This document shows, in pieces, positions 25,361-35,671 of a stretch of 64,000 nt of DNA (positions are counted from its first letter, which is position 1; each line of letters begins with the position of its first letter). Position numbers and translations under genes: made by a program. Source of the DNA: Atopobium minutum (GTDB taxonomy: Bacteria > Actinomycetota > Coriobacteriia > Coriobacteriales > Atopobiaceae); contig FNSH01000001.1 of assembly GCA_900105895.1 (NCBI GenBank), positions 930,001 through 994,000 of the forward strand, given 5' to 3'. The notes beneath the pieces were generated by a model that did no database searches, was not told where the DNA came from, and saw nothing but the letters and a program-made list of their open reading frames with translations.

Positions 25361-26086
25361 ATGTCTTCGGATGTAAAAAAGATTTTGCTTGTAGAGGATG
25401 AGAAGCCAATTCGTGATGCCGTTGCAGCGTATCTAGAGCGTGAAGGCTACTGGGTTCGTGGCGTAGGTGATGGCCAGTCTGCTATGGAAGAGTTTGAAAA
25501 GCATGGCTTTGACCTTATCATTCTTGACCTTATGCTTCCCAAGCTGTCGGGAGAGCGTGTATGCCACGCCATCCGCGATACCTCTGATGTGCCCATCATT
25601 ATGCTTACCGCAAAGGGCGAGGTAGAGGATCGTATTGTTGGCCTTGAGCTGGGTGCAGATGACTATCTTATCAAGCCCTTCTCGCCCCGTGAGCTGGTGG
25701 CACGTGTCCGCGCTTTGTTGCGTCGTGCCCATGCAGAGGCAGAGCCCCAGGTAGAGGTGCTAGACTTTGGTAGCTTAGTCATTGATATTTCCGGTCACAA
25801 GGTCACCGTTGAGGGCGCTGAAATTGATCTGACCGCCTCCGAGTTCAAGCTGCTTACCACCCTGGCTCGCTATCCAGGACGCGTGTACACCCGTATGGAG
25901 CTTGTCGAGAAGGTCCTGGGCTATGATTTTGAGGGCTATGAGCGCACGATTGACTCTCACGTAAAGAACCTGCGTGCCAAGTTGGGCGATGACCCTCGTT
26001 CACCTCGTTGGTTGTATACCGTTCATGGTGTAGGCTATCGCTTTGAGGGCGGTAATAAGGAAGCTGGAACCACAGACGAGAAGTAG
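25361..26086 (+). CDS. Response regulator, OmpR/PhoB family
   Basis: A 241-residue two-component response regulator. The receiver domain starts KKILLVEDEKPIRDAV with the acidic pair ED near residues 11-12, phospho-acceptor in LIILDLMLPKLSG at about D54, and a conserved Lys in YLIKPFSPREL. The C-terminal winged helix has LTASEFKLLTTLARYPGRVYTR and ends with YTVHGVGYRFEGG. GGAG precedes the ATG. The histidine kinase begins 3 bases after the stop, so the two form an operon and presumably a cognate pair. The stimulus cannot be read from sequence. Confidence 0.93.
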   Translation: MSSDVKKILLVEDEKPIRDAVAAYLEREGYWVRGVGDGQSAMEEFEKHGFDLIILDLMLPKLSGERVCHAIRDTSDVPIIMLTAKGEVEDRIVGLELGADDYLIKPFSPRELVARVRALLRRAHAEAEPQVEVLDFGSLVIDISGHKVTVEGAEIDLTASEFKLLTTLARYPGRVYTRMELVEKVLGYDFEGYERTIDSHVKNLRAKLGDDPRSPRWLYTVHGVGYRFEGGNKEAGTTDEK

Positions 26087-26089
26087 CGC

Positions 26090-27610
26090 ATGGCTAATTT
26101 TGTAATAGGAAAAAGGACTCGCCAGCAAAACATGGGCGAGTCCTTTTCTGACTCAACCAAGGCTGCATGGAAGACAACGCGTCATGGCCAAGCCACGCGT
26201 GATACCTTTGGCACCCGCTTAACCCTTGGTTTTTCTGCAATGGCAATCATGAGCGTTATTGTTTTGCTTGTGGTGCTGGGCATTGTGTGGGAAGCTCAAT
26301 TTCAGCGTTACACGCGTGCCAATATGGAGCGAGTAGCTGCGGCTACGGCTAACGTGCTGGCACAAGAATATGAGGCCGCCGGGGATGTCTGGACACATGA
26401 TGTACTCGCATCGGTTGGCACTACGGTTGGCTATTCTACCGACGTGGGCGTGCAAGTCCTTAATAGGGACGGCCTGATCATTTATCTGAGCGATAAGGTC
26501 GGTCGTGCCAGCTCTTCTGTACCAGCCCTTAACTCTAAAGACGGCAATAGCGTGGTTTCCGCAGATATTATTACCTCTAACAATGTCAAAGTGGGTGAGG
26601 TACGCATCTGGGTTAACGGCTCGGATACCTTCCTTACCAAAAACGATGCAGATTTCCGTACTAACTCGTACATGGCAATTGGTTTAGCTGCTGTTATTGC
26701 GGTGCTTATCGCCAGCGTGATTGGCTATCTTATCTCTCGGGGCTTTGCGGAGCCAATTCGCAGGATTACCTCTACAGCACGACTGATTCGCAACGGCGAG
26801 CTGTCTGCGCGCAGTGGTCTTACGGGTAAAGATGAGATTGGCCAGCTGGGGGAGACTTTCGATGATATGGCCAACTCTCTGGAGAAAGATTTGCAGCTGG
26901 AGCGTCGTCTTACCAACGATGTGGCCCATGAGCTGCGCACGCCGCTCATGGCAATGCTTGCTACGGTTGAGGCCATGCAGGATGGTGTGTTGCCCCGTGA
27001 TGATGAGCGCTTGGAAACGCTGGCCTCCGAAACGCGACGCCTTTCTCGCCTGGTAAGTGCCATGCTTACGCTATCCCGTATGGAAAACGGTACCGCAAAG
27101 ATGAACCCAACAAAGACCGAGCTCGTAGGTCTGGTGCGCGGTATTGTATCCAGCCAAGAGCAGCTGTTTGCCGATAAGGAACTGCGCTTGCGCTTTGTGA
27201 CCGAGGTACCTAAGGAAGAGGTCTATGCCGAGGTTGACCGGGATATGATTAACCAGGCAGTCATTAACTTTATGTCCAATGCTCTGCGCTACACCCCTGA
27301 GGGTGGGTGGGTTGTAGTAGAGGTTGGTCAGGATCGCAATGATGTTTGGATTTCGGTTTCTGATACCGGCATTGGCATCGCAAAAGAAGATCTTTCGCGT
27401 ATCTTTAGCCGCTTTTGGCGTTCTGATGCAAGTCGTGAACGCGTGTCCGGCGGTCTTGGTGTTGGCATGGCGGTTACCAAAGAAATCGTCGATAGGCACC
27501 ACGGCTATATTTCGGTAGAGTCAGAACTTGGAAAAGGTACTACATTTACCTTACATCTTCCTCGGGAGTATCGTCCTTCTGAACTCTCGTCCGCTACAAT
27601 AGATGAATAG
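26090..27610 (+). CDS. Sensor histidine kinase
   Basis: A 506-residue membrane kinase partnered with the regulator just upstream. Two membrane spans (about 47-68 and 187-211) flank an extracytoplasmic sensor domain of about 120 residues. A HAMP segment (EPIRRITSTARLIRNGEL) leads to the H-box NDVAHELRTPL, then N-box NFMSNALRYT, G1 DTGIGIA and G2 GGLGVGMAV. An unusual N-terminal cytoplasmic stretch of about 45 residues is Thr/Arg-rich. Layout is that of EnvZ/BaeS-type kinases; the signal is unknown. Confidence 0.92.
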   Translation: MANFVIGKRTRQQNMGESFSDSTKAAWKTTRHGQATRDTFGTRLTLGFSAMAIMSVIVLLVVLGIVWEAQFQRYTRANMERVAAATANVLAQEYEAAGDVWTHDVLASVGTTVGYSTDVGVQVLNRDGLIIYLSDKVGRASSSVPALNSKDGNSVVSADIITSNNVKVGEVRIWVNGSDTFLTKNDADFRTNSYMAIGLAAVIAVLIASVIGYLISRGFAEPIRRITSTARLIRNGELSARSGLTGKDEIGQLGETFDDMANSLEKDLQLERRLTNDVAHELRTPLMAMLATVEAMQDGVLPRDDERLETLASETRRLSRLVSAMLTLSRMENGTAKMNPTKTELVGLVRGIVSSQEQLFADKELRLRFVTEVPKEEVYAEVDRDMINQAVINFMSNALRYTPEGGWVVVEVGQDRNDVWISVSDTGIGIAKEDLSRIFSRFWRSDASRERVSGGLGVGMAVTKEIVDRHHGYISVESELGKGTTFTLHLPREYRPSELSSATIDE

Positions 27611-27663
27611 GTCCAACCGGGCTTATCGATAAACAATGCGTATAACGCGTAAGGAGATGGCAA

Positions 27664-28560
27664 ATGTCGGCTATGGATATGCGTCCCGACTCTCACGGTA
27701 AGGTTCGTGACATATATGATTGTGGCGATAGCCTGCTCATGGTAGCAAGTGATCGTATTAGTGCGTTTGATTTTATTCTGCCTGATGAGATTCCTTTTAA
27801 AGGAGAAATTCTCACACGCATTTCCGCCTTTTGGTTTGATAAATTTGCTGATCTTATTCCCAATCATTTGCTGAGCATGGACACCGCGCAGTTCCCCCAA
27901 GACTATGCCCAGTATGCTGAGTACTTGAATGGTCGTGCCATGCTGGTAAAAAAGGCACAGACCATTCCCATAGAGTGCATTGTGCGCGGTTATCTTACAG
28001 GCTCTGGCAAGAAGACCTACGATGAGGATGGAACGGTTTGTGGTATTAGGTTGCCCGATGGTCTGGTTGAGGCATCCAAGCTGCCCGAGCCTATCTTTAC
28101 GCCTTCTACCAAAGCGGAGTTGGGTGACCATGACGAGAATATCTCGTTTGAGCGCTGCTGCGAGATCATTGGCGTAGAGCTGGCTCAACAGATCCGTGAT
28201 GCATCGTTGGCAATTTATAAAGCGGCGGCAGAATATGCTGCAACGCGTGGCATCATCATTGCAGATACCAAGTTTGAGTTTGGCATTATTGATGGTAAAC
28301 TCACGCTTATTGACGAAGCGCTTACTCCGGACTCCAGCCGTTTTTGGCCTGCAGAGGGCTATGAGCCTGGCAAGGTGCAGCCCAGCTACGACAAGCAATA
28401 TGTGCGTGATTGGCTTAAGGCAAACTGGGATATGACGGGTACAGCTCCTCACCTGCCAGCCGAGGTCGTTGAGGGTACGTCAACGCGCTATCAAGAAGCG
28501 TATGAAATCATTACGGGTCAGCCGTTTGTTCCTGTGAAGGAGTCACATGTCTTGGCGTGA
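27664..28560 (+). CDS. purC: Phosphoribosylaminoimidazole-succinocarboxamide synthase
   Basis: A 298-residue SAICAR synthetase, the ATP-dependent step joining aspartate to CAIR in purine synthesis. It shows GKVRDIYD at the N-terminus, ASDRISAFDFILPDEIPFKG, the signature IECIVRGYLTGSG and IADTKFEFG with LIDEALTPDSSR. AAGGAG precedes the ATG. It overlaps the next gene by 14 bases. purB, acting on its product, is 3.6 kb upstream; the pathway is scattered rather than in one operon. Confidence 0.95.
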   Translation: MSAMDMRPDSHGKVRDIYDCGDSLLMVASDRISAFDFILPDEIPFKGEILTRISAFWFDKFADLIPNHLLSMDTAQFPQDYAQYAEYLNGRAMLVKKAQTIPIECIVRGYLTGSGKKTYDEDGTVCGIRLPDGLVEASKLPEPIFTPSTKAELGDHDENISFERCCEIIGVELAQQIRDASLAIYKAAAEYAATRGIIIADTKFEFGIIDGKLTLIDEALTPDSSRFWPAEGYEPGKVQPSYDKQYVRDWLKANWDMTGTAPHLPAEVVEGTSTRYQEAYEIITGQPFVPVKESHVLA

Positions 28561-29200
28561 TACATTGCAAGGAGCTCGTGAGGAGTTTGAGGCAACGCGT
28601 AGCGCCTCTCCTAAGAGCGAGAAGACAGCCGAGAATGAGGAACAAACGTCCAGTGGCGTTATGAAGCGTTCTGTTGCCCGCGCAAAGCCTGCACGTGAAG
28701 CGGCTTCTGGCGTACGCGTAGTTGCTGCTGGTGGTGGCAAGACACACAAGAAGGCTGGTTCAACTACGCATCTTACCAAGGAGCAGCGCAAGGAAATTCG
28801 TCGTCAGGAAAATGAGGCGCGCGATCGTTTGGTGGCTGCATCCAATATCGTACTTAACAAGAATGAGGAGTATCGCCGTAAGCGTAGGCTGTGGTGGACA
28901 CTCATTATTGTTGGCATGCTGAGCACGGTTGTTTCTTTTGCACTTATGTATGTGGCGCCAAAGGGAACTTCTGCAGACTTTAGCACTCCTTGGGGCAAGG
29001 CCTCTTTGGTCATGCTTGTGCTTGCGTATGCCGGTATCATTGCCGCATTTATATATGACTATATTCGCATTCGTCCCTTGCGTGATTTGGCAGACTCTCG
29101 TGTACGCGGTATGAGTGCCAAAAAGATTGACTCCATCATTAAGGATGATATTGCCGAGCAAGAGACAAAGAGCCGTAAAGAGGATCGCAAGAAAAAGTAA
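28547..29200 (+). CDS. Two-span membrane protein of unknown function
   Basis: A 217-residue protein starting inside the last codons of purC behind AAGGAG, so it is translationally coupled. The first 115 residues are charged and disordered-looking (Lys, Arg, Glu, Ala), followed by two membrane spans (LWWTLIIVGMLSTVVSFALM, ASLVMLVLAYAGIIAAFIY) and a short basic tail (SRKEDRKKK). Similar small basic membrane proteins are common in actinobacteria, but I recognise no named family. Both ends are expected inside the cell. Confidence 0.7.
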   Translation: MSWRDTLQGAREEFEATRSASPKSEKTAENEEQTSSGVMKRSVARAKPAREAASGVRVVAAGGGKTHKKAGSTTHLTKEQRKEIRRQENEARDRLVAASNIVLNKNEEYRRKRRLWWTLIIVGMLSTVVSFALMYVAPKGTSADFSTPWGKASLVMLVLAYAGIIAAFIYDYIRIRPLRDLADSRVRGMSAKKIDSIIKDDIAEQETKSRKEDRKKK

Positions 29201-29347
29201 CCTTGTGGGTACGCTGGCGAGCGACTTTGCGGATGTTCTTGTGAGTGAGTCTGTGGTGCGGTTTTGCGCGCAACACATCTTTGGCGCGCATGATGTAAAA
29301 TGTGCATGCACACGATAGCACGTAGCAGTGCACGATAGTGTCACCTT

Positions 29348-29423
29348 GCCCTCGTAGCTCAGGGGATAGAGCACAGGTTTCCTAAACCTGGTGTCGGCGG
29401 TTCGAATCCGTTCGGGGGCACCA
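29348..29423 (+). tRNA. tRNA-Arg (anticodon CCT)
   Basis: Acceptor GCCCTCG pairs with CGGGGGC with one G-U. The anticodon loop TTCCTAA gives CCT (AGG codon). T-arm CGGTTCGAATCCG and an encoded CCA are present. Confidence 0.96.
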
Positions 29424-29431
29424 AGCAAACA

Positions 29432-29460
29432 AAAAAGCCGGACATACTGTCCGGCTTTTT
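29432..29460. terminator. Bidirectional terminator
   Basis: A 13-bp stem (AAAAAGCCGGACA with TGTCCGGCTTTTT) and a 3-base loop, with A-run and T-run on both sides. It ends tRNA-Arg rightward and the kinase cluster leftward. Confidence 0.92.
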
Positions 29461-29502
29461 GCATATAGAGGTACTTGCGTGTACGGCGCTTTTATCGGCA
29501 GC

Positions 29503-31344
29503 TTACTGGCTGTCACTCGAGCTTGAGTTGCCCGGATCAGATCCCGGTTTCTTGGTTTCTGAGCTGTTGTTACCGTTTGAGTTGGAACCGTTTTGCTTAT
29601 TGTTGTTCTCGGTGTTGGTCCTGGGCTTGGGACCATTAGATACCTTGAGGTCAATTGCCGTGCCCTTAGCTACGCTGCCGGTAGGAGAGGCAGAGATTAT
29701 GCAGCCAGAAGGAATGGAGCTGCTGTAGTCATAGCTTATGTTACCCACGGTGAGACCAACCGTAGTGAGCGAGCTCTTTGCATTTTCTAAAGAAGCACCT
29801 TGCAAAGCGGGAACGTATACCTCATCCGCACCAAGGGAGATCTGATAAGTTACCGTATCTCCTTCTTTTGCAGTGGAGCCTGCAGCGGGTGTTTGTGCCG
29901 CAATATGACCATTTTCGATATCGTTAGAATGCACCGATTCGCCCGCTTGCGCCTTGAGGCCAACGGCGCTCAGTGCTGCTTCTGCTTCTGCGGGCGTCAT
30001 GTTGGATAGGTCTGGAACCTTAACCTTAGATGCTGGCTCTGCTCCCTTAGAAACTACCAGGTTAATCTTGGTGCCCTTTGGAGCAGTCTTACTTGAGTTG
30101 GGGTCTTGGTCAATAATCTTGCCCTGTTCAATACTGCTGGAGTACTCTTCCTTGATGTTTCCTACCTCAAAGAACTTAGTATTGTTAATTTGCTGGACAG
30201 CCTGTTCTTGCGTGAGGTTAAGTAGATTAGGTACTTTTTGCATCTGAGAAGCTTGGTTGCCCAACAGCTGCCATGCTGCAAAGATGGCAATAGCTGCAAC
30301 AACGATTACACCCATGGTAATAAGCATAATGTTGCGACGCTTTTTGGCACGCTGTGCTGCTTGCTCTGTAGCGGATTTTGTTGGGCCAGCGGAGTTACGG
30401 CTTGCGCTGTTTGCGTTGGGGCGATTAGCAGCAGGAATCAAAGGGGTGGCCATGTGCATGGTTTGGGTTGTACCGTCGGCTGTGCCGGCAACGTTTATAA
30501 CAGAAGTTGCATCCGCAACAGCAGACATGCGGCCAGCAAGATAATCACGCAAAACGCGGGAGAGTTCGTCTGCGGATTGGAAGCGAGCGGCAGAATCCTT
30601 TTGCATACACTTAAGGATGATGCCCTCAAGCTGCTGATCTACGCGAGGATTGATTTTGCTTGGAGCCACGGGTTGCTCGTTAACTTGTTTGAGCGCAACA
30701 GAAATTGCGTCGTCACCCTCAAAAGGTACGCGACCGGTGGCAGCTTCGTACATCACAATGCCCAAAGAGTAAATGTCAGAGGTCGGCCCAAGGACTTTGC
30801 CCTGTGTTTGCTCGGGGGATACGTAATGTGCGGTGCCCAGCACGTTATTGTCGGTAGTAAGATGGCTATTCTTAGCGCGCGCAATACCAAAGTCCATGAC
30901 CTTAATGTTGCCATCGGGCTGTACCATGATGTTTTGCGGCTTGATGTCGCGGTGAATAATGTCATGACGATGGGCTACCGATAAGGCCTGTGAAATTTGA
31001 GAGCCAATCTGGGCGACCTTACGGCAGTCCAGCGCTCCATGCTTACGAATGCCGCTCTTGAGGTCTGTGCCGTGGAGGTATTCCATCACAATGTAATAGG
31101 TATCGCCGTCTTTGCCCCAGTCATACACAGAGACGATATAGGGGGATTGCAACGCTGCTGCCGCCTGCGCCTCCTGCTTAAAACGTGCAGCAAAGGAGTG
31201 ATCTGACACATATTGAGGAAGCATCGTTTTGATTGCTACGGTTCGACCAAGCACGTTGTCGAGGCCGCGATATACAACCGCCATGCCTCCCGTGCCTATT
31301 TTATCTTGGACCGTGTAACGGCCACCAAGAACAGTTGACGGCAT
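29503..31344 (-). CDS. pknB: PASTA-domain Ser/Thr protein kinase (PknB type)
   Basis: A transmembrane Ser/Thr kinase that senses wall fragments and phosphorylates division and wall-synthesis proteins. The kinase domain has GTGGMAVVYRG, VAIK, HRDIKPQN and DFG. A Ser/Thr/Ala-rich juxtamembrane region precedes one membrane span (IMLITMGVIVVAAIAIFAAW), then three PASTA repeats beginning VPNLLNLT, VPDLSNMT and VPALQGAS, and a Ser/Asn-rich tail. The frame is open to 31392, but the ATG at 31344 (MPSTVLGGRYTVQ) matches the family start and has GGGAG just before it. Last gene of the leftward cluster. Confidence 0.92.
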   Translation of the reverse strand: MPSTVLGGRYTVQDKIGTGGMAVVYRGLDNVLGRTVAIKTMLPQYVSDHSFAARFKQEAQAAAALQSPYIVSVYDWGKDGDTYYIVMEYLHGTDLKSGIRKHGALDCRKVAQIGSQISQALSVAHRHDIIHRDIKPQNIMVQPDGNIKVMDFGIARAKNSHLTTDNNVLGTAHYVSPEQTQGKVLGPTSDIYSLGIVMYEAATGRVPFEGDDAISVALKQVNEQPVAPSKINPRVDQQLEGIILKCMQKDSAARFQSADELSRVLRDYLAGRMSAVADATSVINVAGTADGTTQTMHMATPLIPAANRPNANSASRNSAGPTKSATEQAAQRAKKRRNIMLITMGVIVVAAIAIFAAWQLLGNQASQMQKVPNLLNLTQEQAVQQINNTKFFEVGNIKEEYSSSIEQGKIIDQDPNSSKTAPKGTKINLVVSKGAEPASKVKVPDLSNMTPAEAEAALSAVGLKAQAGESVHSNDIENGHIAAQTPAAGSTAKEGDTVTYQISLGADEVYVPALQGASLENAKSSLTTVGLTVGNISYDYSSSIPSGCIISASPTGSVAKGTAIDLKVSNGPKPRTNTENNNKQNGSNSNGNNSSETKKPGSDPGNSSSSDSQ

Positions 31345-31420
31345 TTTCTCTCCCATCCCGCCGAGTGCGTTTAAAGTACAATTCCAATCCATGTGCGGGG
31401 ATATACCCCTAGTGTAACGG

Positions 31421-34264
31421 TTATGCTCCTTCGGATTGAGCTTGAAGCGCTTGTCTCAAAACTTTTCCAGCAAGCTGTGCCGCAAGGCCTTCGATGTCTT
31501 CATTGCTGGCCCCTTCAACACAAATGGAAATTGCGATGGTGGGCTTATCGTAAGGTGCAAATCCAACAAACAAAGAATTTATCTTGCTATTTCCAACCTG
31601 TGCTGTACCAGTTTTACCAGCAACCTTTACTCCTGGTACTTGGGCTGCTGTACCTGTTCCGCTGGTTACAACATCAAGCATGGCTTGTTTAAGAGCGTCT
31701 GCGGTGTCAGAAGAGATGGCCTGTCCCAAGGACTTGGTGCCGGTACTGGCAATAGTAGCCCCTTCTGGCGACAAAATCTTTGAGACAATATACGGATTTT
31801 CTACAATGCCGCCATTTGCGATAGCTGCTGCAATAACAGCATTTTGCATGACGGTGGATTGAGGTCCTGCGGGACTGTTGTGTTCACCAACTGGCTGTCC
31901 ACAGGCTGCCCAAGCGGTTTCCCATTCCGTCATTTCACTGGGCGTTGGCATCACGGATGAGACCGATGAGAAGTCCTGGCCAAGTTGGGTTTCAAAGCCA
32001 AAGCCCTTGGCGTAGGAGACCAGGCGGTCTGGTCCAACCTTGGTTCCTACCTGGCCAAATGCTGTGTTGGAAGACACCACAAGGGCCTTTTGCAGACTAA
32101 TGGTGCCGTAATCCGCGTCATGATCATTCGTAACCTTGGCATTGCCAATATCCATGGAAGCAGGCGCCTCTATGGTGGTGTCCAAAGTGGTAACACCGGA
32201 ATCCAGTGCAGCTGCAAGTGAAACCAGCTTAAAGGTAGAGCCTGGAGCGTAACGCACCTGGGTGGCACGATTGATCAGGGCACCTGAGCCGTCATCGTGA
32301 GCAATAAGCTCAGCGATCGTATCGTAGGTAAAGGTGGGGGAGCTGGCGCTTGCCAAAACAGCACCCGTAGTGGGATTGAGAATAACAATGGAGCCAACGC
32401 GTCCGGAGAGTGCGTCTTCTGCTGCCTGTTGGATACGCGAATCCAGGGTAAGCATTGCTGTGTTGCCGGGGATGCGGGCACCAGATAGAGAATAGAGCGC
32501 GCTGAGCCAATTGGAGTAATCCGCATGTCCGGTAAGGGTTTCGTTGAGTGAGGCCTCAACGCCTGTTGCGCCATAGCGTGTGGAGAGATAGCCCACGGTA
32601 TGTGCTGCAAGACTGCCAGCAGGATAGCTGCGCTGATAGCTACCATCTTCTTGTTTGATGCTCTCCGCTAAGGTTTTCCCGTCAGAGGTGAGAATGGCAC
32701 CACGCTGTACAAAGGCACTCTTGGCAATGGTGTGGTTGTTACCGGGCTTGTTTTGATAATTGGCCGCCTGAATGACCTGAACATAGGTCAGGTTGGCGAT
32801 AAGAAGTGCAAACAGCAAGGTAAACGAACGGATAAGCAGGGTAAGACGGTTGCCTAAGGCAACGCGCCCCAGCACACCAGATTCCGGTGTTTGTAGGCCA
32901 AAGCGTCCACGTACGTGGCTACCATGTGCTACCGATGCAAAGCGTTTTCCCGTTTGTTTGATGGTGCCGCTGCCTTGAAGTTCCTCATTGCGACCGGTCG
33001 CCTCATCGCCTGCACGTAAGATGAGGCCGATAATGATAAAGCTTGACAACAACGAGCTGCCGCCTTGGCTAATAAAGGGCAGGGTTACACCTGTAAGGGG
33101 CAAAAAGCGAGTAACGCCAGCAACGATGAGGAAAGCTTGGAATGATAGAGAGGTAATCAAGCCAACCGTGGTAAAAGCAGCCATATCTGATTTAGCGCGC
33201 GCAGCCGTAGCGCAGGCGCGAACGGCAAGCAGAATATAGAGCATGAGAATGGCAGCACTGCCCAAAAGCCCGAGTTCCTCACCAAGAGCCGAGAAGATAA
33301 AGTCAGATTCAACGACGGGGATAAGACCGGGCAGTCCACGGCCAATACCTGTGCCAAGCATGCCACCATCTGCAAGCGAGTACAACGATTGGACGATTTG
33401 CAGGCCTTTGCCGGAAGGATCCTTCCACGGGTCAAGCCAAATATCTACGCGTACTCGTACGTGCGAGAAGAGATGGTAGCAAGCAAATGCACCAATACAG
33501 AGCAGTAATACAGACACTATGACGTAGGACATACGTCCCGTTGTGACATAGAGCATCACGACAAAGATCGTAAAGAACAGCAGAGCACTTCCCAGGTCAC
33601 GCTCAAATACAACAATCAAAAGGCTAATGCCCCACATAATAAATACGGGAGCAAGCATTCGTAAGCGAGGGATGGCCAGAGGACCAATCTGTCTGGTAGA
33701 GGCACTCAAGAGCTCGCGGTTATCGGCAAAATAGCTTGCCAAGAACAAGACCACCAACACCTTGGCTATCTCGCCCGGCTGGAATGAGAAGGGTCCTAAG
33801 GAAAGCCATAGCTTTGAGCCGCCCTTCTCGGTACCAATGATCATGGGAAGCAGCAAGAGAGCAACGCCTACAATGCCAATGGTAAATTTGTATTTGCTTA
33901 AACCTTCAAGACTGGGAACGGCAATCAGTACGGCTATCATGGCTGCAATGGAGACAAAGAGCCAGATGAGCTGATTGGTTGCTAAATTGGGGGCAAGGCG
34001 TGTTACAAAGGTAATGCCGGTGCCAGAAAGCAAAAATACAATGGGTAGCAGTGCAGGATCCGCCTCTGGGGCAACGATGCGCACCGCAATATGTGAGATT
34101 GCAAACGCTACAAACAAAGCGATGGGCACGGCGAGCGTGGAGAGGCTCACGGTTAGGCTTGCATTAAGAACGTACAAGGCATAGAGCAAAATTACGGGAA
34201 TGGCAGCCAAACCGAGCAGCAATAACTCGGTGGTACGCCTTGAGTTTCCAGAAGGTGTTGGCAT
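31421..34264 (-). CDS. Fusion of FtsW/RodA glycosyltransferase and class B penicillin-binding protein
   Basis: A 947-residue single polypeptide joining the two enzymes that build peptidoglycan in the divisome or elongasome. Residues about 1-440 are a SEDS multi-span glycosyltransferase ([50 protein letters not shown]). After a linker comes a membrane span ([17 protein letters not shown]), the PBP N-domain start ([15 protein letters not shown]), and the transpeptidase with S676 in STFK, SSN, and K884 in KTGTAQ. In mycobacteria rodA and pbpA are adjacent separate genes in this same cluster. It begins directly at the stop of pstP. Confidence 0.92.
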   Translation of the reverse strand: MPTPSGNSRRTTELLLLGLAAIPVILLYALYVLNASLTVSLSTLAVPIALFVAFAISHIAVRIVAPEADPALLPIVFLLSGTGITFVTRLAPNLATNQLIWLFVSIAAMIAVLIAVPSLEGLSKYKFTIGIVGVALLLLPMIIGTEKGGSKLWLSLGPFSFQPGEIAKVLVVLFLASYFADNRELLSASTRQIGPLAIPRLRMLAPVFIMWGISLLIVVFERDLGSALLFFTIFVVMLYVTTGRMSYVIVSVLLLCIGAFACYHLFSHVRVRVDIWLDPWKDPSGKGLQIVQSLYSLADGGMLGTGIGRGLPGLIPVVESDFIFSALGEELGLLGSAAILMLYILLAVRACATAARAKSDMAAFTTVGLITSLSFQAFLIVAGVTRFLPLTGVTLPFISQGGSSLLSSFIIIGLILRAGDEATGRNEELQGSGTIKQTGKRFASVAHGSHVRGRFGLQTPESGVLGRVALGNRLTLLIRSFTLLFALLIANLTYVQVIQAANYQNKPGNNHTIAKSAFVQRGAILTSDGKTLAESIKQEDGSYQRSYPAGSLAAHTVGYLSTRYGATGVEASLNETLTGHADYSNWLSALYSLSGARIPGNTAMLTLDSRIQQAAEDALSGRVGSIVILNPTTGAVLASASSPTFTYDTIAELIAHDDGSGALINRATQVRYAPGSTFKLVSLAAALDSGVTTLDTTIEAPASMDIGNAKVTNDHDADYGTISLQKALVVSSNTAFGQVGTKVGPDRLVSYAKGFGFETQLGQDFSSVSSVMPTPSEMTEWETAWAACGQPVGEHNSPAGPQSTVMQNAVIAAAIANGGIVENPYIVSKILSPEGATIASTGTKSLGQAISSDTADALKQAMLDVVTSGTGTAAQVPGVKVAGKTGTAQVGNSKINSLFVGFAPYDKPTIAISICVEGASNEDIEGLAAQLAGKVLRQALQAQSEGA

Positions 34265-35671
34265 TTAGTCACCCTCTTTCGAGGTTGTTTGTGCATCTTG
34301 AGCTTTCATGGTGTCGAGGTTAGAAGCCGCCTCGTCCTTCTCTTTGGTAATTTGGTCGCGGTAATCTTCTACCGTTTTGCGTGCCGTCTCTGGGTCAGAA
34401 ACGCTGATGCCTTCCTCAAGCAGGCGTTGCGTGGCCTCTGGAAGATCGGCAACCTTGATAGAGGTGGTTTCAGAAAGCGTGCTGAGTTTGTAGCCAAAGG
34501 GTGCAGAATTTACCCCCTGATAAATGGCAACGGTGGTACCGTTGGTCCCAATATACCAGGAGTTTTGTACAACAAACCAAGCACTCATGGTAAGAAGCAT
34601 GATAGGTGTAAGGATTGCTATAAGCCAAGTTATGAACACGCGGCGGCGTGCGTGACGATGAAACAGCGCACTGCCACTATTGATAACGTCTACTACAATA
34701 ACGGTTACGTTGTCATAGCCGCCTTCTGCCAGGGCCTGAGCCACCAGGTTGTCCGCAGCTTGTTGGGGAGTGGCACTGGAGACCGCCAGATCCTCGATAA
34801 CGCTGTCGGATACCATGGATGATAGGCCGTCGGAGCAGATAATAATGCGATCGCCCTTTTCTATATCAAGCGTAAAGTGGTCTGCATACATATTGGGGTC
34901 CGATCCCAGCGCGCGCGTAATAACGGAGCGCGAAGGATGCGTACGGGCCTCATCTGCCGTAATTTCTCCCGCATCCACCAGCTCTTCTACAAAGGAGTGG
35001 TCGTGGGTAACGCGAACAAGCGTGCCCTCATGGAGCACGTACAGGCGTGAATCGCCCACATGGGCAATGGCAAGACGATTGTTTTCTAAGATTGCTGCTG
35101 TGGCGGTGCAACCCATGCCGGGTTTACCAACGCCTTGACGTACGCCATCGACAATAGCGGTGTTTGCCAGCTCTACCGAGGCGCCCAGTAACACGTCATC
35201 TGCAACGGCAGGGGCATGTTCTGCAATGCTGCGCACGGCAATGGCGCTTGCTACTTCGCCAGCTGCGTGCCCGCCCATGCCATCACATACGCAAAAGAGA
35301 GGTGCGTGAACAAGGAACGAGTCCTCGTTATGCTCACGTAACAGTCCCACATCGGAGCGAGCACCCCAAGAAAGCTGAAGGGTTTTTCCGGTATCCGTAT
35401 CGGAATGAGTGCGTTTCTCGACATCAATAGCCTGCACGCCCGGAGCGTTTACCGGCGTACGAGGCTGTTCTTCTTGAGTGGCATCAGGCTTGGATTCCGG
35501 TTTGGACTCCGGCCTTGATTCTGGCTTGGATTCTGTAGCTGCAGTTGGCAGAGCACCACCGGCGTCCTGCGTGGGCTCAGTAGCCGCTGCAGGATGCGCA
35601 TTTTCCTCTGTGGCTGCTTGGTCGATGGGGGAAAACGGAGCCGTTATGTCAGGATTGAGCTTGTCACTCAT
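34265..35671 (-). CDS. pstP: PP2C-family Ser/Thr phosphatase (PstP type)
   Basis: A 468-residue phosphatase that reverses kinase signalling at the membrane. An N-terminal 100-residue extension is Pro/Glu/Ser-rich with SKPESRPESKPE repeats. The PP2C domain carries SDVGLLREHNEDSF, VCDGMGGHAAGEVAS, IAHVGDSRLYVL, GDRIIICSDGLSSMV and GGYDNVTVIVV, which hold the metal-binding aspartates. One membrane span (FITWLIAILTPIMLLTMSAWFVV) and a roughly 100-residue external region follow. Its start overlaps fhaB by 4 bases. Confidence 0.93.
   Translation of the reverse strand: MSDKLNPDITAPFSPIDQAATEENAHPAAATEPTQDAGGALPTAATESKPESRPESKPESKPDATQEEQPRTPVNAPGVQAIDVEKRTHSDTDTGKTLQLSWGARSDVGLLREHNEDSFLVHAPLFCVCDGMGGHAAGEVASAIAVRSIAEHAPAVADDVLLGASVELANTAIVDGVRQGVGKPGMGCTATAAILENNRLAIAHVGDSRLYVLHEGTLVRVTHDHSFVEELVDAGEITADEARTHPSRSVITRALGSDPNMYADHFTLDIEKGDRIIICSDGLSSMVSDSVIEDLAVSSATPQQAADNLVAQALAEGGYDNVTVIVVDVINSGSALFHRHARRRVFITWLIAILTPIMLLTMSAWFVVQNSWYIGTNGTTVAIYQGVNSAPFGYKLSTLSETTSIKVADLPEATQRLLEEGISVSDPETARKTVEDYRDQITKEKDEAASNLDTMKAQDAQTTSKEGD

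Noticed and set aside
27505-28452. A 315-codon minus-strand frame opposite purC
   Set aside because: Overlaps purC motifs completely and has no family resemblance.
30238-30984. A 248-codon plus-strand frame opposite the PASTA kinase
   Set aside because: Shadow of the kinase domain; Cys-rich random composition.
31345-31392. A 16-residue longer start for the PASTA kinase
   Set aside because: No ribosome binding site at 31392, and the extra residues (MDWNCTLNALGG) are unlike the family; the ATG at 31344 fits better.
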